Positions 49,514 through 58,856 of a stretch of 64,000 bases of DNA are shown one piece after another. The position numbers and the translations under genes are program-made. Source of the DNA: Pseudomonadota bacterium (lineage in GTDB: Bacteria > Pseudomonadota > Alphaproteobacteria > Rhizobiales > Hyphomicrobiaceae). The DNA lies in the NCBI GenBank assembly GCA_023410905.1, contig JAEYPL010000031.1, forward strand, positions 37,353 to 101,352, in the 5' to 3' direction. Within the stretch, counting starts at the first letter, position 1; each line of letters starts with the position of its first letter. The notes under the pieces were generated by a model, which was not told the DNA's origin, searched no databases, and worked only from the letters and a program-made list of their open reading frames with translations.

Positions 49514-51646
49514 CTAGCGCCCCTCGCGCCACCACGCGAGGGTCAGGAAGGCCAGGAGGGCCGCCAGGGCCAGGAGGCCCGTGAACATCGGCGTGATGCG
49601 GACGCCACGCGTGACGTACGCCTCGCGGTCCTTGAGGCCCATCCAGCCCGAGCCGGCCAGAACGCGCGCGTTGGCGAGGAGCGACACGCGAGGCACGTCG
49701 ACAGCGGTAGTGCTGGCGCTCGAAAGTAGGCCGCCACCGCGCGTCCAGAACGTGCCGCCGCCGGTGGCATTGATGAGCGGGCGGAGCTTGGCGTCGGTCG
49801 CGGTGACCTCGCTCATTTCGCGGGCATCCTCGAGCCCGGCATGGGCGACCGCGGTCAGCACCCGGCGATCGGGTGGCGGACCATTCGACTGCATTTTGTA
49901 GAGCCCGGGCTGACGCACATCGATGGTCGTGCGCCAGACGCCGTCGCTTGCCGGTTCGAGTTGGACCTCACTCGACTCGCCGCCCGGCGACTGCACGGTG
50001 ACCGGGGGGACGCTCGTCTCCATCGAGCGTCGCTCGATCGTCAGCTTGAGGCCGCGCGCATCGGCGAGAAGGCGCTCCTCCTCGAGATCGGGCTCTTTCA
50101 TGAGCCAGTGCGACGTACGCCGCAGGAGGTCGGTGTGCGGTCCGCCGCCGTCATAGCCGCGCGCCCAGAGCCAGGCATGGTCGGAGAGCATGAGCGCGAC
50201 GCGACCGCGTCCGACGCGATCGAGCACGAGAAGTGGGCGCTCCTCGACGCCGCTCATGAGCGTGCGCCCGCGCGTGACATTTGTCTCGACCTGCCGGAAC
50301 CAGCGGCCCCAGTCGGGTTCCTGATTGCCCTCGCGGACGCCCGGCAGATTGCGCGTGACGGGGTGCTTGTGACCTTCGGTGGTGATGCGCGCCTTGAAGG
50401 GCTGCTCGATGACGCGGCCCGATGGCGCGGCCGGCAGGACGGGCGCGAGCGCGGTGCGATAGAGGCTCGCGTTCTGCGCATAGTCGTCGCCCGAGGCCAC
50501 GAGCAGAGCGCCGCCGTTGGCAACATAACGCGCGATGTTGTCGTAGTAGATCGGCGGGAGAATGCCGCGGACCTGATAGCGGTCGAAGATGATGAGATCG
50601 AAGTTCGAGATCTTCTCCGAGAAGAGCTCGCGCGTCGGGAAGGCGATCAGCGAGAGCTGATGGATGGGCGTGCCGTCCTGCTTCTCCGGCGGGCGCAGAA
50701 TGGTGAAGTGCACGAGATCGACGGCGGCGTCGGACTTGAGAAGATTGCGCCACACGCGTTCGCCCGCGTGCGGCTCACCCGACACGAGGAGCACGCGCAG
50801 GTTTTCGCGCACACCCTCGGCGGCGATCACGACGCGGTTGTTGAGGTGCGTGAGTTCGCCGGGCACGGTGTCGAGTTCGATCTCGACGATGTTCTGCCCT
50901 GCTGTCGGGAAGGGCATGGCAACGCGCGTGCGCGCGTCGATTTCCGTGCGGATGGTCTCGTCAGGCCGGCCTTCGCGGCGCACGCGCAGATTGACCTGAC
51001 GTCCGGCCTGGCCGCTCTTGCCGGTCTCGCGTACGGCGACCTCGATGTCACGTGCGGGGCCATTGACGATGCCAAATTTCGGCGCCGTGATGACCTCGAT
51101 GCGGCGGTCGAACTCGTCCGGGCGTCCAGTGATAAGCGCGTGCACCGGCGCGTTGAAGCCGAGGGCAGCAACGGACGCAGGAATGTCGTGCACCTGCCCG
51201 TCGGTGATCATGATGACGCCGGCAAGGCGGTCGGGCGCGATTTCGGCGAGCGCGCGATTCAGATCCGTGAAGAGGTGCGTTCCGGACGTGCGTTCGCCGG
51301 TCGGACGCGAGGCTTCGATCCACTTCACTTCGAGGCCCGGAAGACGCTTCAGCTTTTCGTCGAGATCGGCGCGGATGGCGGCCGTCTGCGCGGGCCGGCC
51401 GGCAATGGATTGGCTCGTGCTCTCGTCGACCAGGACGACGGCAATATTGGCGAGGCCCTCGCGCTCTTCCTGCCGGAATGATGGATTGGCGAGTGCAGCG
51501 ACGAGCGCCGCAAGTGCGAGTGCGCGGAGTGCCGCGCCGCGCGTGCGCCGGAAGAAGAGGACGCCGATGAGCGCGAGCGCAACGAGCCCCGCAGCCACCA
51601 GCACGGGCAGCGGCACCATCGGGGCAATGTCGATCGACCAGGTCAT
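49514..51646 (-). CDS. Membrane protein with GATase1-like domain (MoxR cluster)
   Basis: 710 residues. Two N-terminal membrane spans (LPVLVAAGLVALALIGVLFF, then RALALAALVAALANPSF) and one at the C-terminus (FTGLLALAALLAFLTLAWW) enclose a large soluble region. The first soluble part resembles a von Willebrand A fold (NIAVVLVDESTSQSIAG, VIMITDGQVHDIPASVAALG); the second, FDLIIFDRYQVRGILPPIYY and NGGALLVASGDDYAQ, resembles a glutamine-amidotransferase-like fold without its catalytic Cys. It is the last gene of the MoxR-DUF58-DUF4159 series, a set thought to aid assembly or stress protection of envelope complexes. Function is unproven. Confidence 0.8.
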   Translation of the reverse strand: MTWSIDIAPMVPLPVLVAAGLVALALIGVLFFRRTRGAALRALALAALVAALANPSFRQEEREGLANIAVVLVDESTSQSIAGRPAQTAAIRADLDEKLKRLPGLEVKWIEASRPTGERTSGTHLFTDLNRALAEIAPDRLAGVIMITDGQVHDIPASVAALGFNAPVHALITGRPDEFDRRIEVITAPKFGIVNGPARDIEVAVRETGKSGQAGRQVNLRVRREGRPDETIRTEIDARTRVAMPFPTAGQNIVEIELDTVPGELTHLNNRVVIAAEGVRENLRVLLVSGEPHAGERVWRNLLKSDAAVDLVHFTILRPPEKQDGTPIHQLSLIAFPTRELFSEKISNFDLIIFDRYQVRGILPPIYYDNIARYVANGGALLVASGDDYAQNASLYRTALAPVLPAAPSGRVIEQPFKARITTEGHKHPVTRNLPGVREGNQEPDWGRWFRQVETNVTRGRTLMSGVEERPLLVLDRVGRGRVALMLSDHAWLWARGYDGGGPHTDLLRRTSHWLMKEPDLEEERLLADARGLKLTIERRSMETSVPPVTVQSPGGESSEVQLEPASDGVWRTTIDVRQPGLYKMQSNGPPPDRRVLTAVAHAGLEDAREMSEVTATDAKLRPLINATGGGTFWTRGGGLLSSASTTAVDVPRVSLLANARVLAGSGWMGLKDREAYVTRGVRITPMFTGLLALAALLAFLTLAWWREGR

Positions 51647-51690
51647 GCGAACTCGAGAACTCCGTCGTTATTGCCCCGCGCGTCGCGCAC

Positions 51691-54594
51691 TCACTGACCG
51701 AGCCGCTCGATAAGCGCTGGGGCGTGCACCTGATCGGCCTTGTAGTTACCGGTCAGTGCGTACATGGCGATGTTGATGCCGACGCGAATGGCCATCTCGC
51801 GCTGTTGCTCGCCGCCGGGAACGACGGGGAACATCGGCCGGTTCTGGCTATCGAGGGCCCAGGCCGCAGCGAGATCGTTCGGCGTCACGAGAATGCTGCT
51901 GACGCCGTCGGCGCGGCGAGCTTTGCGCGTGTCGTCGTCGGCGGATTCGGCACTGTCGGCCTCGACCCACATCTGCCCGCCGTCCCAGCGACCGGGGAAG
52001 GTGCGCAGAATGTAGAAGGCCTTGGTGAGAACGTGCGTCTCGGGCACAGGCTCGAGGCGTGGAAGGTCGAGCCTGCCGAGCAGGCGCTGCAACGGTGTGC
52101 CGCTCTCGCGGCCCATACCGATGCCGGTCGGAATGCCCGAGCCGAAGTCGCGGGTGTCGAAGATGATCATCCCGCCCTGCTTCATGTAGGTATCGATCTT
52201 CGCGAGCGTCGCGTCGTTCAGCGGGTTCGCGTTGGTGAGCACCGGCCAGTACAGGATCGGGAAGAAGGCGATCTCGTCCGTCGAGACATTGACGCCGAAG
52301 GGCTCGCCCGGCTCGACCGAGGTCCGCGCGGCCAGATGGCGGCCGATGCCGACAAGGCCCGCGCGGCTTGCCTCGTCGGTCGCGCCATCGCCGGTCAGGA
52401 CGTACGCGAAGGAGACCTTGCCAGTTGCCTGGATGGCGATCTGCAGATCGCGGCTAGACGGCATGGCGGCGCTCGGTGGCGCCTCGGGGCGGCGCTGGGC
52501 CTCGGCATGATGGCTCGTAAGCACGAGAGCGGCTGCGGTCGCGAGCAGCAGTACGGACGCTGTCGCTGCAGGACGCATCCCGGGGCGGCGCCTCAGCAGG
52601 CCCTGCAGCAACAACACGGCGATGATATCCGCGAAGATCAGCGCGAGAGCCGCCGAGAGCAGCCAGGGCTTGAGCGGCTCGGGGTTCGTGCCCTCGTATG
52701 TGCGCTGCTCGACATTGGCGGGCAGTGTCGGCAGTGGCCGAAGCTCGGTGCGCGGCGTGATGACATTGAGCGCGCGCGGGCTCGCGGCCGGACCGTAGTA
52801 GCCGGGTGGATGATCGAGCGAGGGCGTGGCCGTATCGATACTGCGGGCGGGGATCGCCTGCGCGGTCGGTGTCGGCGGGCGCAAGGTGCCGAAGCCGTCG
52901 AGTACCTGCGTCGGTGCCAGCACCTCGGCGGTCTCGGGTGTTGGAGCGCTGCGTGCTGTCGGCGCGGCCATGGTCTCGGCGCCGCCGACGGCAACGCCGC
53001 CGCTGACGCCGAGCGTTGCAATGCGCCGCAGCATCTCGACGAACAGGCCCGAGAGCGGCAGGTTCGACCAGTCCGAGTTTGCCGTGATGTGGAAGAGCAC
53101 GATCTGTCCTTCGCCCATGCGGCGGGCAGTAACGAGCGGCGTGCCGTCGGCGAGGCGCGCCCACACGCTCACGTCATCCGTGAGGTAAGCCGGATCCGCG
53201 AGGATCTGCCGGTTCACGGCGACATCCTTCGGGATCGTAAGGCCTGCGAACAGGCTCGAATCTTCGAAGGGTGCGAGCGGCTGCGGCGTCGACCAGGACA
53301 GCGCGCCGCCGAGTGTGCGACCACCCATGCGCAGGCCCACCGGCAGCAGATTATCGCCGCCCTTTTCGAGGCGCGGGCCGGCGAAGCGCACGAGCACGCC
53401 GCCTTTGTTCACCCATTCTTCGACGCGCGTGCCGAGATCGCCCGCAATGGTACCAATATCGGCCATCACGAGAACCGAAGAGCGCTGATCGAAGGCGCTG
53501 GTCACCGCGCCCGCGAGATTGACGTCCTTCTGGCGGACCAGTTCGGCGAATGGTGCGAGTGCGCGCTCGATGTAGTAGAGCGGGGCGAGCAGCGGCTGCG
53601 CCTGTTCGCGGCTCTCACCGGAAATGAGGGCGATGCGATGCCAGCGCGAGCGGCTGTCGAGCAGATGCACGGCGCCGGCACTGCGTTCACCGGCAAGCTC
53701 GACGCGCGCGACCTGATTGCGCAATTCGAGCGGCAGATCGAAACGTGCCGTCGCACGGCGGCTGCCGGCTGGGATTTCGTACGAGGTCTCGGCGAGGCGC
53801 TGCCCGCGCGCGGAGAAGGCAAGCGCACTGCCATTGCGGCCGGCACCCTCGGCGCGAACGACGAAGGCTTCGAGCCGCCCATCACGATCGAGGCCGGCAC
53901 TGAGGCCGAGTGGTTCATCACCGGGACGGTTGCGGACCACCTGAAGCTGACCGCCGGTCGCGAGTTGGCTCAAGGCAGTCGCAAATGCGCTCGTCTTGCC
54001 GTCATGATCGATACCGTCGCTGAGCCACACGACGTCGAGGCCCGACTGCCCCGCAAGCGTGCGCGCGAGTTGCTCGACGAGTTCTGCGCGCTGGGGCGCG
54101 AAGGGTTGCGGCTGGAGGGCGGCAGCGGTCGTGCGTGCTGCGCCTGGAGCTTCGATACGCAACGTCGTTGTCTTCGCGCCGGAGGCCGTCGGCGCGACGA
54201 CGACGGGGCGGTTGGCGCTCTCGGCTTCCGAGATGAGCTGATCGACGAGGCGGGCGCGCTGCGCGAAATGCCCGCCGCTCGACCATCCGTTGTCGACGAC
54301 GAGAACGAGCGGGCCACTGCCGGAGAGACCGGCTTCGCGGTTCGGATTGAGCACGGGATCGGCGAGCGCGAAGATCACGAATGCCGCGGCGAGCATGCGG
54401 ATCAGCGTCAGCCACCACGGCGTCTTGGCTGGCGTCTTGTCCTTGTTCTCGAGCCCGACGAGGATGCGCGTCGGCGGGAAGTTGATCTGGCGCGGGCGCG
54501 GCGGCACGGTACGCAGCAGCCAGTAGATCACCGGCAGCGCGGCGAGCGCGGTCAGCAGCCACGGGCTTAGAAAGGCCAGAGCGCCGATGCTCAT
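51691..54594 (-). CDS. DUF4159 membrane protein with BatA-like N-terminus
   Basis: 967 residues. The N-terminus FLSPWLLTALAALPVIYWLL and PRQINFPPTRILVGLENKDK is the aerotolerance BatA-type anchor, followed by a VWA-like part (LVLVVDNGWSSGGHFAQRA). Further membrane spans lie near 640-700. The last 240 residues form DUF4159, including RDLQIAIQATGKVSFAYVLT and GGMIIFDTRDFGSGIPTGIG. Its start overlaps the DUF58 stop (ATGA), and it precedes the GATase1-like membrane gene by 44 bases. It probably forms an envelope complex serviced by the MoxR ATPase. Confidence 0.87.
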   Translation of the reverse strand: MSIGALAFLSPWLLTALAALPVIYWLLRTVPPRPRQINFPPTRILVGLENKDKTPAKTPWWLTLIRMLAAAFVIFALADPVLNPNREAGLSGSGPLVLVVDNGWSSGGHFAQRARLVDQLISEAESANRPVVVAPTASGAKTTTLRIEAPGAARTTAAALQPQPFAPQRAELVEQLARTLAGQSGLDVVWLSDGIDHDGKTSAFATALSQLATGGQLQVVRNRPGDEPLGLSAGLDRDGRLEAFVVRAEGAGRNGSALAFSARGQRLAETSYEIPAGSRRATARFDLPLELRNQVARVELAGERSAGAVHLLDSRSRWHRIALISGESREQAQPLLAPLYYIERALAPFAELVRQKDVNLAGAVTSAFDQRSSVLVMADIGTIAGDLGTRVEEWVNKGGVLVRFAGPRLEKGGDNLLPVGLRMGGRTLGGALSWSTPQPLAPFEDSSLFAGLTIPKDVAVNRQILADPAYLTDDVSVWARLADGTPLVTARRMGEGQIVLFHITANSDWSNLPLSGLFVEMLRRIATLGVSGGVAVGGAETMAAPTARSAPTPETAEVLAPTQVLDGFGTLRPPTPTAQAIPARSIDTATPSLDHPPGYYGPAASPRALNVITPRTELRPLPTLPANVEQRTYEGTNPEPLKPWLLSAALALIFADIIAVLLLQGLLRRRPGMRPAATASVLLLATAAALVLTSHHAEAQRRPEAPPSAAMPSSRDLQIAIQATGKVSFAYVLTGDGATDEASRAGLVGIGRHLAARTSVEPGEPFGVNVSTDEIAFFPILYWPVLTNANPLNDATLAKIDTYMKQGGMIIFDTRDFGSGIPTGIGMGRESGTPLQRLLGRLDLPRLEPVPETHVLTKAFYILRTFPGRWDGGQMWVEADSAESADDDTRKARRADGVSSILVTPNDLAAAWALDSQNRPMFPVVPGGEQQREMAIRVGINIAMYALTGNYKADQVHAPALIERLGQ

Positions 54595-55532
54595 GCCTGC
54601 CCTCCTGCTGCCGCCGTGGGCGCGCTCATGCGATAGCTGCCCGCCTGGCCGCCGAGGCGCATGATGAGGCTCAGCAGCAATTCGTGCGGCGGTCGATCCG
54701 TGTGATGGACGAGCAACGACCAGCCGAGGCGGCGCGCGATCTCGGCGAGGCCGTCACGGTGTTCGGCGAGGCGCTTGATGTAGTCCTCCCGCATGGTTTC
54801 GACACGATCAACGATCCAGCGCTCGCCCGCAACCTCAGGGCCGAGGAATTCAGCGCGCCCCTCGTAAGGCAAAGTCTCCTCCGCCGGGTCCATGACCTGC
54901 ACGAGATGTCCGCTGACGCCGGCACCCGCCAGCTCTTCGAGGCGCGGCCCGAGGGTGTCGAGCGGATCGAGAAAGTCGCTGATGAGAATGGCACCCGAAA
55001 AGCGCGGCAGGCGAATCTTGGGCGGCAGGCTCGTGGTGAGCAGAGGTGACTTGATGTTCGTGAGGACGGTTTCGGCGATGACCGTGGCGGCCTTCCGGCT
55101 TGCGGTCGGACGGCCGAGGCCAAGCAGTGCCACGCGCTCGCCGCCGCGCACGAGCAACTCGGCGGCAGCCAGCATGAGCACGATCGCGCGGTCGCGCTTT
55201 GTGACGGTCGCTAGCTCGCTGTTGAAATCCATCGAGGGCGAGAGATCGGGCCAGAGCCAGACCGTATGCGCGGCTTCCCACTCGCGCTCGCGCACGTACA
55301 ACTGATCGGAGCTTGCCGAGCGGCGCCAGTCGATGAGCGTTGCCGCATCGGCGCCCTCGAACTGGCGAAACTGCCAGAAGGTCTCGCCGGGGCCGGCGCG
55401 ACGACGGCCATGAATGCCATGCGCGACCGTGCTCGCGACGCGGTTCGTCTCGATCACGAGGTCCGGCAGGCGATCGGCGAGGCCGTGCGCCTCGAGCTCG
55501 AGCCGGCCGACAGCAGCCCGGGCCGGACTCAT
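54591..55532 (-). CDS. DUF58 domain protein
   Basis: 313 residues. RRRAGPGETFWQFRQFEGAD and the DWRRSASSDQLYVREREWE block, followed by LWPDLSPSMDF and later FSGAILISDFLDPLDTLG, are the DUF58 signature, a VWA-related fold that acts with MoxR ATPases. There is no membrane span, so it is probably cytoplasmic or membrane-associated. Its stop overlaps the DUF4159 gene start. It lies 103 bases downstream of moxR on the same strand. Confidence 0.9.
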   Translation of the reverse strand: MSPARAAVGRLELEAHGLADRLPDLVIETNRVASTVAHGIHGRRRAGPGETFWQFRQFEGADAATLIDWRRSASSDQLYVREREWEAAHTVWLWPDLSPSMDFNSELATVTKRDRAIVLMLAAAELLVRGGERVALLGLGRPTASRKAATVIAETVLTNIKSPLLTTSLPPKIRLPRFSGAILISDFLDPLDTLGPRLEELAGAGVSGHLVQVMDPAEETLPYEGRAEFLGPEVAGERWIVDRVETMREDYIKRLAEHRDGLAEIARRLGWSLLVHHTDRPPHELLLSLIMRLGGQAGSYRMSAPTAAAGGQA

Positions 55533-55635
55533 GCCGACCTCCTCGGGAACAATCTCGGCCGGGGTCGCATGGCGTGTGCGGTCTCCGCCAACAACAGGCT
55601 CGAAGGAGATGGGTATGGGGCGTCTATGGTTCGCC

Positions 55636-56634
55636 TCACGCGATGTTGGCGGCCAGACGGCCGATGACGGCGCCGATCTGATGCCCCTCGGCGCGAGCCG
55701 CGAAATTCAGGGCCATGCGATGCTTGAGAACGGGCTCGGCGAGCGCGACCACGTCGTCGACCGAGGGCGCCAGCCGGCCATCGACCAGCGCCTTGGCGCG
55801 AACGGCGAGCATGAGTGCCTGCGATGCGCGCGGGCCGGGGCCCCAGGCGACGAACTTGTCGGTCTCGCTGTCGGCGCCTGTTCCGGGACGAGCCGTGCGC
55901 ACGAGCGTCAGGATCGCATCGACAACCTTGTCCGGCACGGGGATTTGGCGCACGAGACGCTGGATGCTCATGAGCTCGGGGCCGGAGAGGATCGCCTCGA
56001 GGCGGCGCTCTTCAGTGCCAGTCGTGGAGAACAGCATGCGCCGCTCGGCGGCCGTGTCGGGATAGTCGACATCCACCTGCAGCAGGAAGCGATCGAGCTG
56101 TGCTTCGGGAAGCGGATACGTGCCTTCCTGCTCGAGCGGGTTCTGCGTCGCAAGCACGTGGAAAGGCGAGGGCACATCATGGCGCTGACCGGCGACAGTG
56201 ACGTGATGCTCCTGCATGGCCTGGAGCAGCGCCGACTGCGTCTTCGGCGATGCCCGGTTGATCTCGTCCGCCATGAGGAGCTGCGTGAAGACCGGTCCGC
56301 GAATGAAGCGGAAGCTGCGCCGTCCGCCTTGAGCGTCTTCGAGCACTTCGGCGCCGATGATGTCGGAGGGCATGAGGTCCGGCGTGAACTGGATGCGCTT
56401 GGCATCGAGGCCGAGCACACGCCCGAGCGTCTCGACGAGAAGCGTCTTCGCCAGACCGGGCACGCCAATCAGCAGCGCGTGGCCGCCGGAAAGGATCGTC
56501 ACGAGCGTCTGCTCAATGACCTTGTCCTGGCCGAAGATGACGGAGGCCGTGGCCTCGTGGACGCGCCGCACCCGCTCACCAGCGGCCTCGACGCGCGCGA
56601 CGATGTTGTCCTGGGTATCGATTACTGTTGTCAT
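55636..56634 (-). CDS. MoxR-family AAA+ ATPase
   Basis: 332 residues. Walker A GVPGLAKT at 57-64, Walker B LLMADEINRASPKTQSALLQ and sensor NPLEQEGTYPLPEAQLDRF are all present, with a MoxR-specific lid domain at the C-terminus. MoxR proteins act as chaperone-like ATPases that mature or activate partner complexes, usually with a DUF58 and VWA proteins encoded next to them, as here. It begins the four-gene series 56634-49514. The 224 bases upstream are shared with the DUF1285 gene, read in the other direction. Confidence 0.93.
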   Translation of the reverse strand: MTTVIDTQDNIVARVEAAGERVRRVHEATASVIFGQDKVIEQTLVTILSGGHALLIGVPGLAKTLLVETLGRVLGLDAKRIQFTPDLMPSDIIGAEVLEDAQGGRRSFRFIRGPVFTQLLMADEINRASPKTQSALLQAMQEHHVTVAGQRHDVPSPFHVLATQNPLEQEGTYPLPEAQLDRFLLQVDVDYPDTAAERRMLFSTTGTEERRLEAILSGPELMSIQRLVRQIPVPDKVVDAILTLVRTARPGTGADSETDKFVAWGPGPRASQALMLAVRAKALVDGRLAPSVDDVVALAEPVLKHRMALNFAARAEGHQIGAVIGRLAANIA

Positions 56635-56782
56635 GGCGCGATTATACTGCCGTTTTTCTGAGGTTGCGAAATTTTGAGGCAGCGAAGATGTTCAGATTAT
56701 GGAGCGCAGTGCCGATCAATTGAGCAGTCGGTCCAAATGAAACGCTTGGCATCGATCGCAAGGCCGCCGCGAAAGGCGCGGG

Positions 56783-56807
56783 GGAACCGGCAATATGCCG
56801 GGCCGTT
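56783..56807 (+). promoter_or_regulatory. EcfG general-stress promoter before DUF1285
   Basis: GGAAC (56783-56787), 16 bases, CGTT (56804-56807): an exact match to the EcfG consensus. It lies 51 bases before the DUF1285 ATG at 56859, a typical distance. The opposite strand shows no comparable element, so the divergent MoxR operon is not expected to share it. Confidence 0.72.
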
Positions 56808-56858
56808 GGGATCGTATGGTGCCAAACGCGAACTGCGTCACGCAAGCAAGGTCGCCTC

Positions 56859-57482
56859 ATGAGTCCACACGATATGCAGGGCAGTCGCCGGGAAACAAGT
56901 CAGGTTGACGCAGGGCCAGCGGGGTCCGGGTCCGCAGAAGCGGCGCCGCTCGCGGGGCTGGAGGCCATGCTGCGCGCCCAGGACAAGGATCGCCTGCCCC
57001 CGGTCGACAGCTGGAATCCCCCTTATTGCGGGGATATTGGCATGGCCATCGCGGCGGACGGGACGTGGTTCTACCAGGGGAGCCCGATCGGCCGGAAACC
57101 ATTGGTGCGACTCTTCTCCCGTGTCCTGCGGCGCGATCCGGACGGCCGTCACTTTCTCGTGACCCCCGTCGAGAAAGTGGATGTCGCGGTCGCCGATGCC
57201 CCCTTTCTGGCGGTCGAGATGGAAGTCTCGGGGGAGGGGTGCGCGCAGGAGCTCATCTTCCGCACGAATGTGGACGATGTCGTGCGCTGCGGACCCGAGC
57301 ACCCCATGCGATTTGCGCCGGAGGCGGGGACCGGCGGACTGAAGCCCTATGTCCTCGTCCGCGGCCGGCTCGAGGCTTTGGTGACGCGCGCGCTCTACTA
57401 TGACCTCGTGGAGATGGCCCTCGAGGACGATGCGGGCCGTCTCGGCGTGTGGAGCGGTGGCGCGTTCTTTCCCCTGACGTGA
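56859..57482 (+). CDS. DUF1285 domain protein
   Basis: 207 residues. PPYCGDIGMAIAADGTWFYQ and GSPIGRKPLVRLFSRVLRRD match the DUF1285 core, a small beta-rich fold of unknown role common in Alphaproteobacteria. The first 40 residues are polar and probably disordered (MSPHDMQGSRRETSQ). An exact EcfG promoter ends 51 bases upstream. In many rhizobia the gene is followed by a Nudix pyrophosphatase and a CCA-adding enzyme; here a carbamoylase-type gene follows instead, so local order has changed. Confidence 0.88.
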   Translation: MSPHDMQGSRRETSQVDAGPAGSGSAEAAPLAGLEAMLRAQDKDRLPPVDSWNPPYCGDIGMAIAADGTWFYQGSPIGRKPLVRLFSRVLRRDPDGRHFLVTPVEKVDVAVADAPFLAVEMEVSGEGCAQELIFRTNVDDVVRCGPEHPMRFAPEAGTGGLKPYVLVRGRLEALVTRALYYDLVEMALEDDAGRLGVWSGGAFFPLT

Positions 57483-57617
57483 TGCGACTACCGCGACAGA
57501 TCGAATTTTAGGCAGCGCCGTTGCCGGGCATATTTCGCTCTATCGATGGCCGCCGCCGGCATGGCACAACAGGCGCGTGGCAAACCTCTTCCCAGCAGCC
57601 GGCGGCAAGAAAAAGAC

Positions 57618-58853
57618 ATGAGCACGAACCTTTCCATCAATCCCGACCGTCTCTGGCAGTGTCTCATGGCCTCGGCGGAGATCGGGCGTACGCCAGCCGG
57701 CGGAATTCGCCGCCTTACGCTCAGCGACGAGGACAAGGCCGTGCGCGACATGTTCGCTGGCTGGGTACGCGCGGATGGCTATGGTCTTAAAATCGACCGC
57801 CTCGGTTCCATGTTCGTGCGCCGTGAAGGAACGGATCCGAGCGCGGCGCCGGTGCTGATTGGCAGCCACCTCGACACGCAGGCCAAAGGTGGGCGCTTCG
57901 ACGGCATTCTCGGCGTGATGTCGGGGCTCGAAGTGCTACGCACGCTCGACGAGCGCGGCATCAAGACAAGGCGGCCGATCGAAGTGGTCAACTGGACGAA
58001 CGAGGAAGGTGCACGCTTTCCGCCGCCCATACTCGCGTCGCTGGCGTTTTCCGATCCGACGCAGATCGAATGGGTGGAAAATCGACGCGACAAGGATGGC
58101 TTGCGTTTTGCCGACGAACTCGTGCGGATCGGTTATCGCGGCGAGGTGCCGGTCGGTGGGCGTGAGATCGACAGCTATTTCGAGTTGCACATCGAGCAGG
58201 GGCCGAAGCTCGATGCGGTGGGCCTGCCGCTCGGCATTGTAACGGGCGGCTTTGCGATGCAGGGCATGCGCATCGCCGTGCGCGGCGAGACATCGCACGT
58301 CGGTCCGACGCCGATGATGCTTCGTCGCAATGCACTCGTCGGCGCGTCCTATGTGGCCGTCGCCATCGACGACATCGGCTGGCGCTATGCACCGGAGGAC
58401 GGCAAGACCAGCGTCGCGCGGCTCGATCTGCGGCCGAACCTGCCGGGCATTCTCTCGGACGAAGCGGATTTGTGGATCGACTTCCGTCATCCCAAGAAGG
58501 AGCGCCTGCCGGATATGGTTGCCGAGGTAGAGGCGGCCGTTGTCGAGTCGGCACGCCGTTCGCACACGAATATCGAGATCGCCGAGCGCTGGGGCTTCGG
58601 TGGCCTGACCTTCGATCCGGGGCTAATCGCGCTTATCCGCGAGACGGCGGAGCGCCTCGGCGTGCCGTCCATGGATATCGAGACGCAGGCGGGCCACGAT
58701 TCCTACAACATGACGCGCGTATGCCCGTCGGCGATGATCTTCACGCCCTGCAAGGGCGGGATCAGCCACAACGAGGCGGAGGACATCGATTTTGCGGCGA
58801 CAGTGCCGGGCGTCAATGTCCTCCTGCACGCGGTGATCGCGCGGGCGTCGTGA
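57618..58853 (+). CDS. Zn-dependent carbamoylase/hydantoinase-type amidohydrolase (M20 fold)
   Basis: 411 residues. The M20 metal sites are in IGSHLDTQAKGGRFDGILGV (His and Asp), NWTNEEGARFPP (Glu pair) and SHNEAEDIDF near the end (His); ETSHVGPTPMMLRRNA and AGHDSYNMTRVCPSAMIF are the usual dimer and catalytic blocks. Family members cleave N-carbamoyl amino acids, ureidoglycolate or allantoate. ATG 57618 is preferred over one 24 codons upstream, which adds a non-homologous basic stretch. It is convergent with the next gene, three bases apart. The exact substrate is unknown. Confidence 0.9.
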   Translation: MSTNLSINPDRLWQCLMASAEIGRTPAGGIRRLTLSDEDKAVRDMFAGWVRADGYGLKIDRLGSMFVRREGTDPSAAPVLIGSHLDTQAKGGRFDGILGVMSGLEVLRTLDERGIKTRRPIEVVNWTNEEGARFPPPILASLAFSDPTQIEWVENRRDKDGLRFADELVRIGYRGEVPVGGREIDSYFELHIEQGPKLDAVGLPLGIVTGGFAMQGMRIAVRGETSHVGPTPMMLRRNALVGASYVAVAIDDIGWRYAPEDGKTSVARLDLRPNLPGILSDEADLWIDFRHPKKERLPDMVAEVEAAVVESARRSHTNIEIAERWGFGGLTFDPGLIALIRETAERLGVPSMDIETQAGHDSYNMTRVCPSAMIFTPCKGGISHNEAEDIDFAATVPGVNVLLHAVIARAS

Positions 58854-58856
58854 GGC

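Noticed and set aside
49841..51481. A 546-codon plus-strand frame
   Set aside because: Antisense to the GATase1-like membrane gene, no recognisable domain and no ribosome site.
51724..54570. A 948-codon open frame on the plus strand
   Set aside because: It is an antisense shadow of the DUF4159 gene. Its sequence is rich in Arg, Gly and Glu without family motifs; GC-rich codon use leaves long opposite frames open.
55414..56661. A 415-codon plus-strand frame
   Set aside because: Antisense to MoxR and the DUF58 gene; the minus-strand genes have Walker motifs and family signatures.
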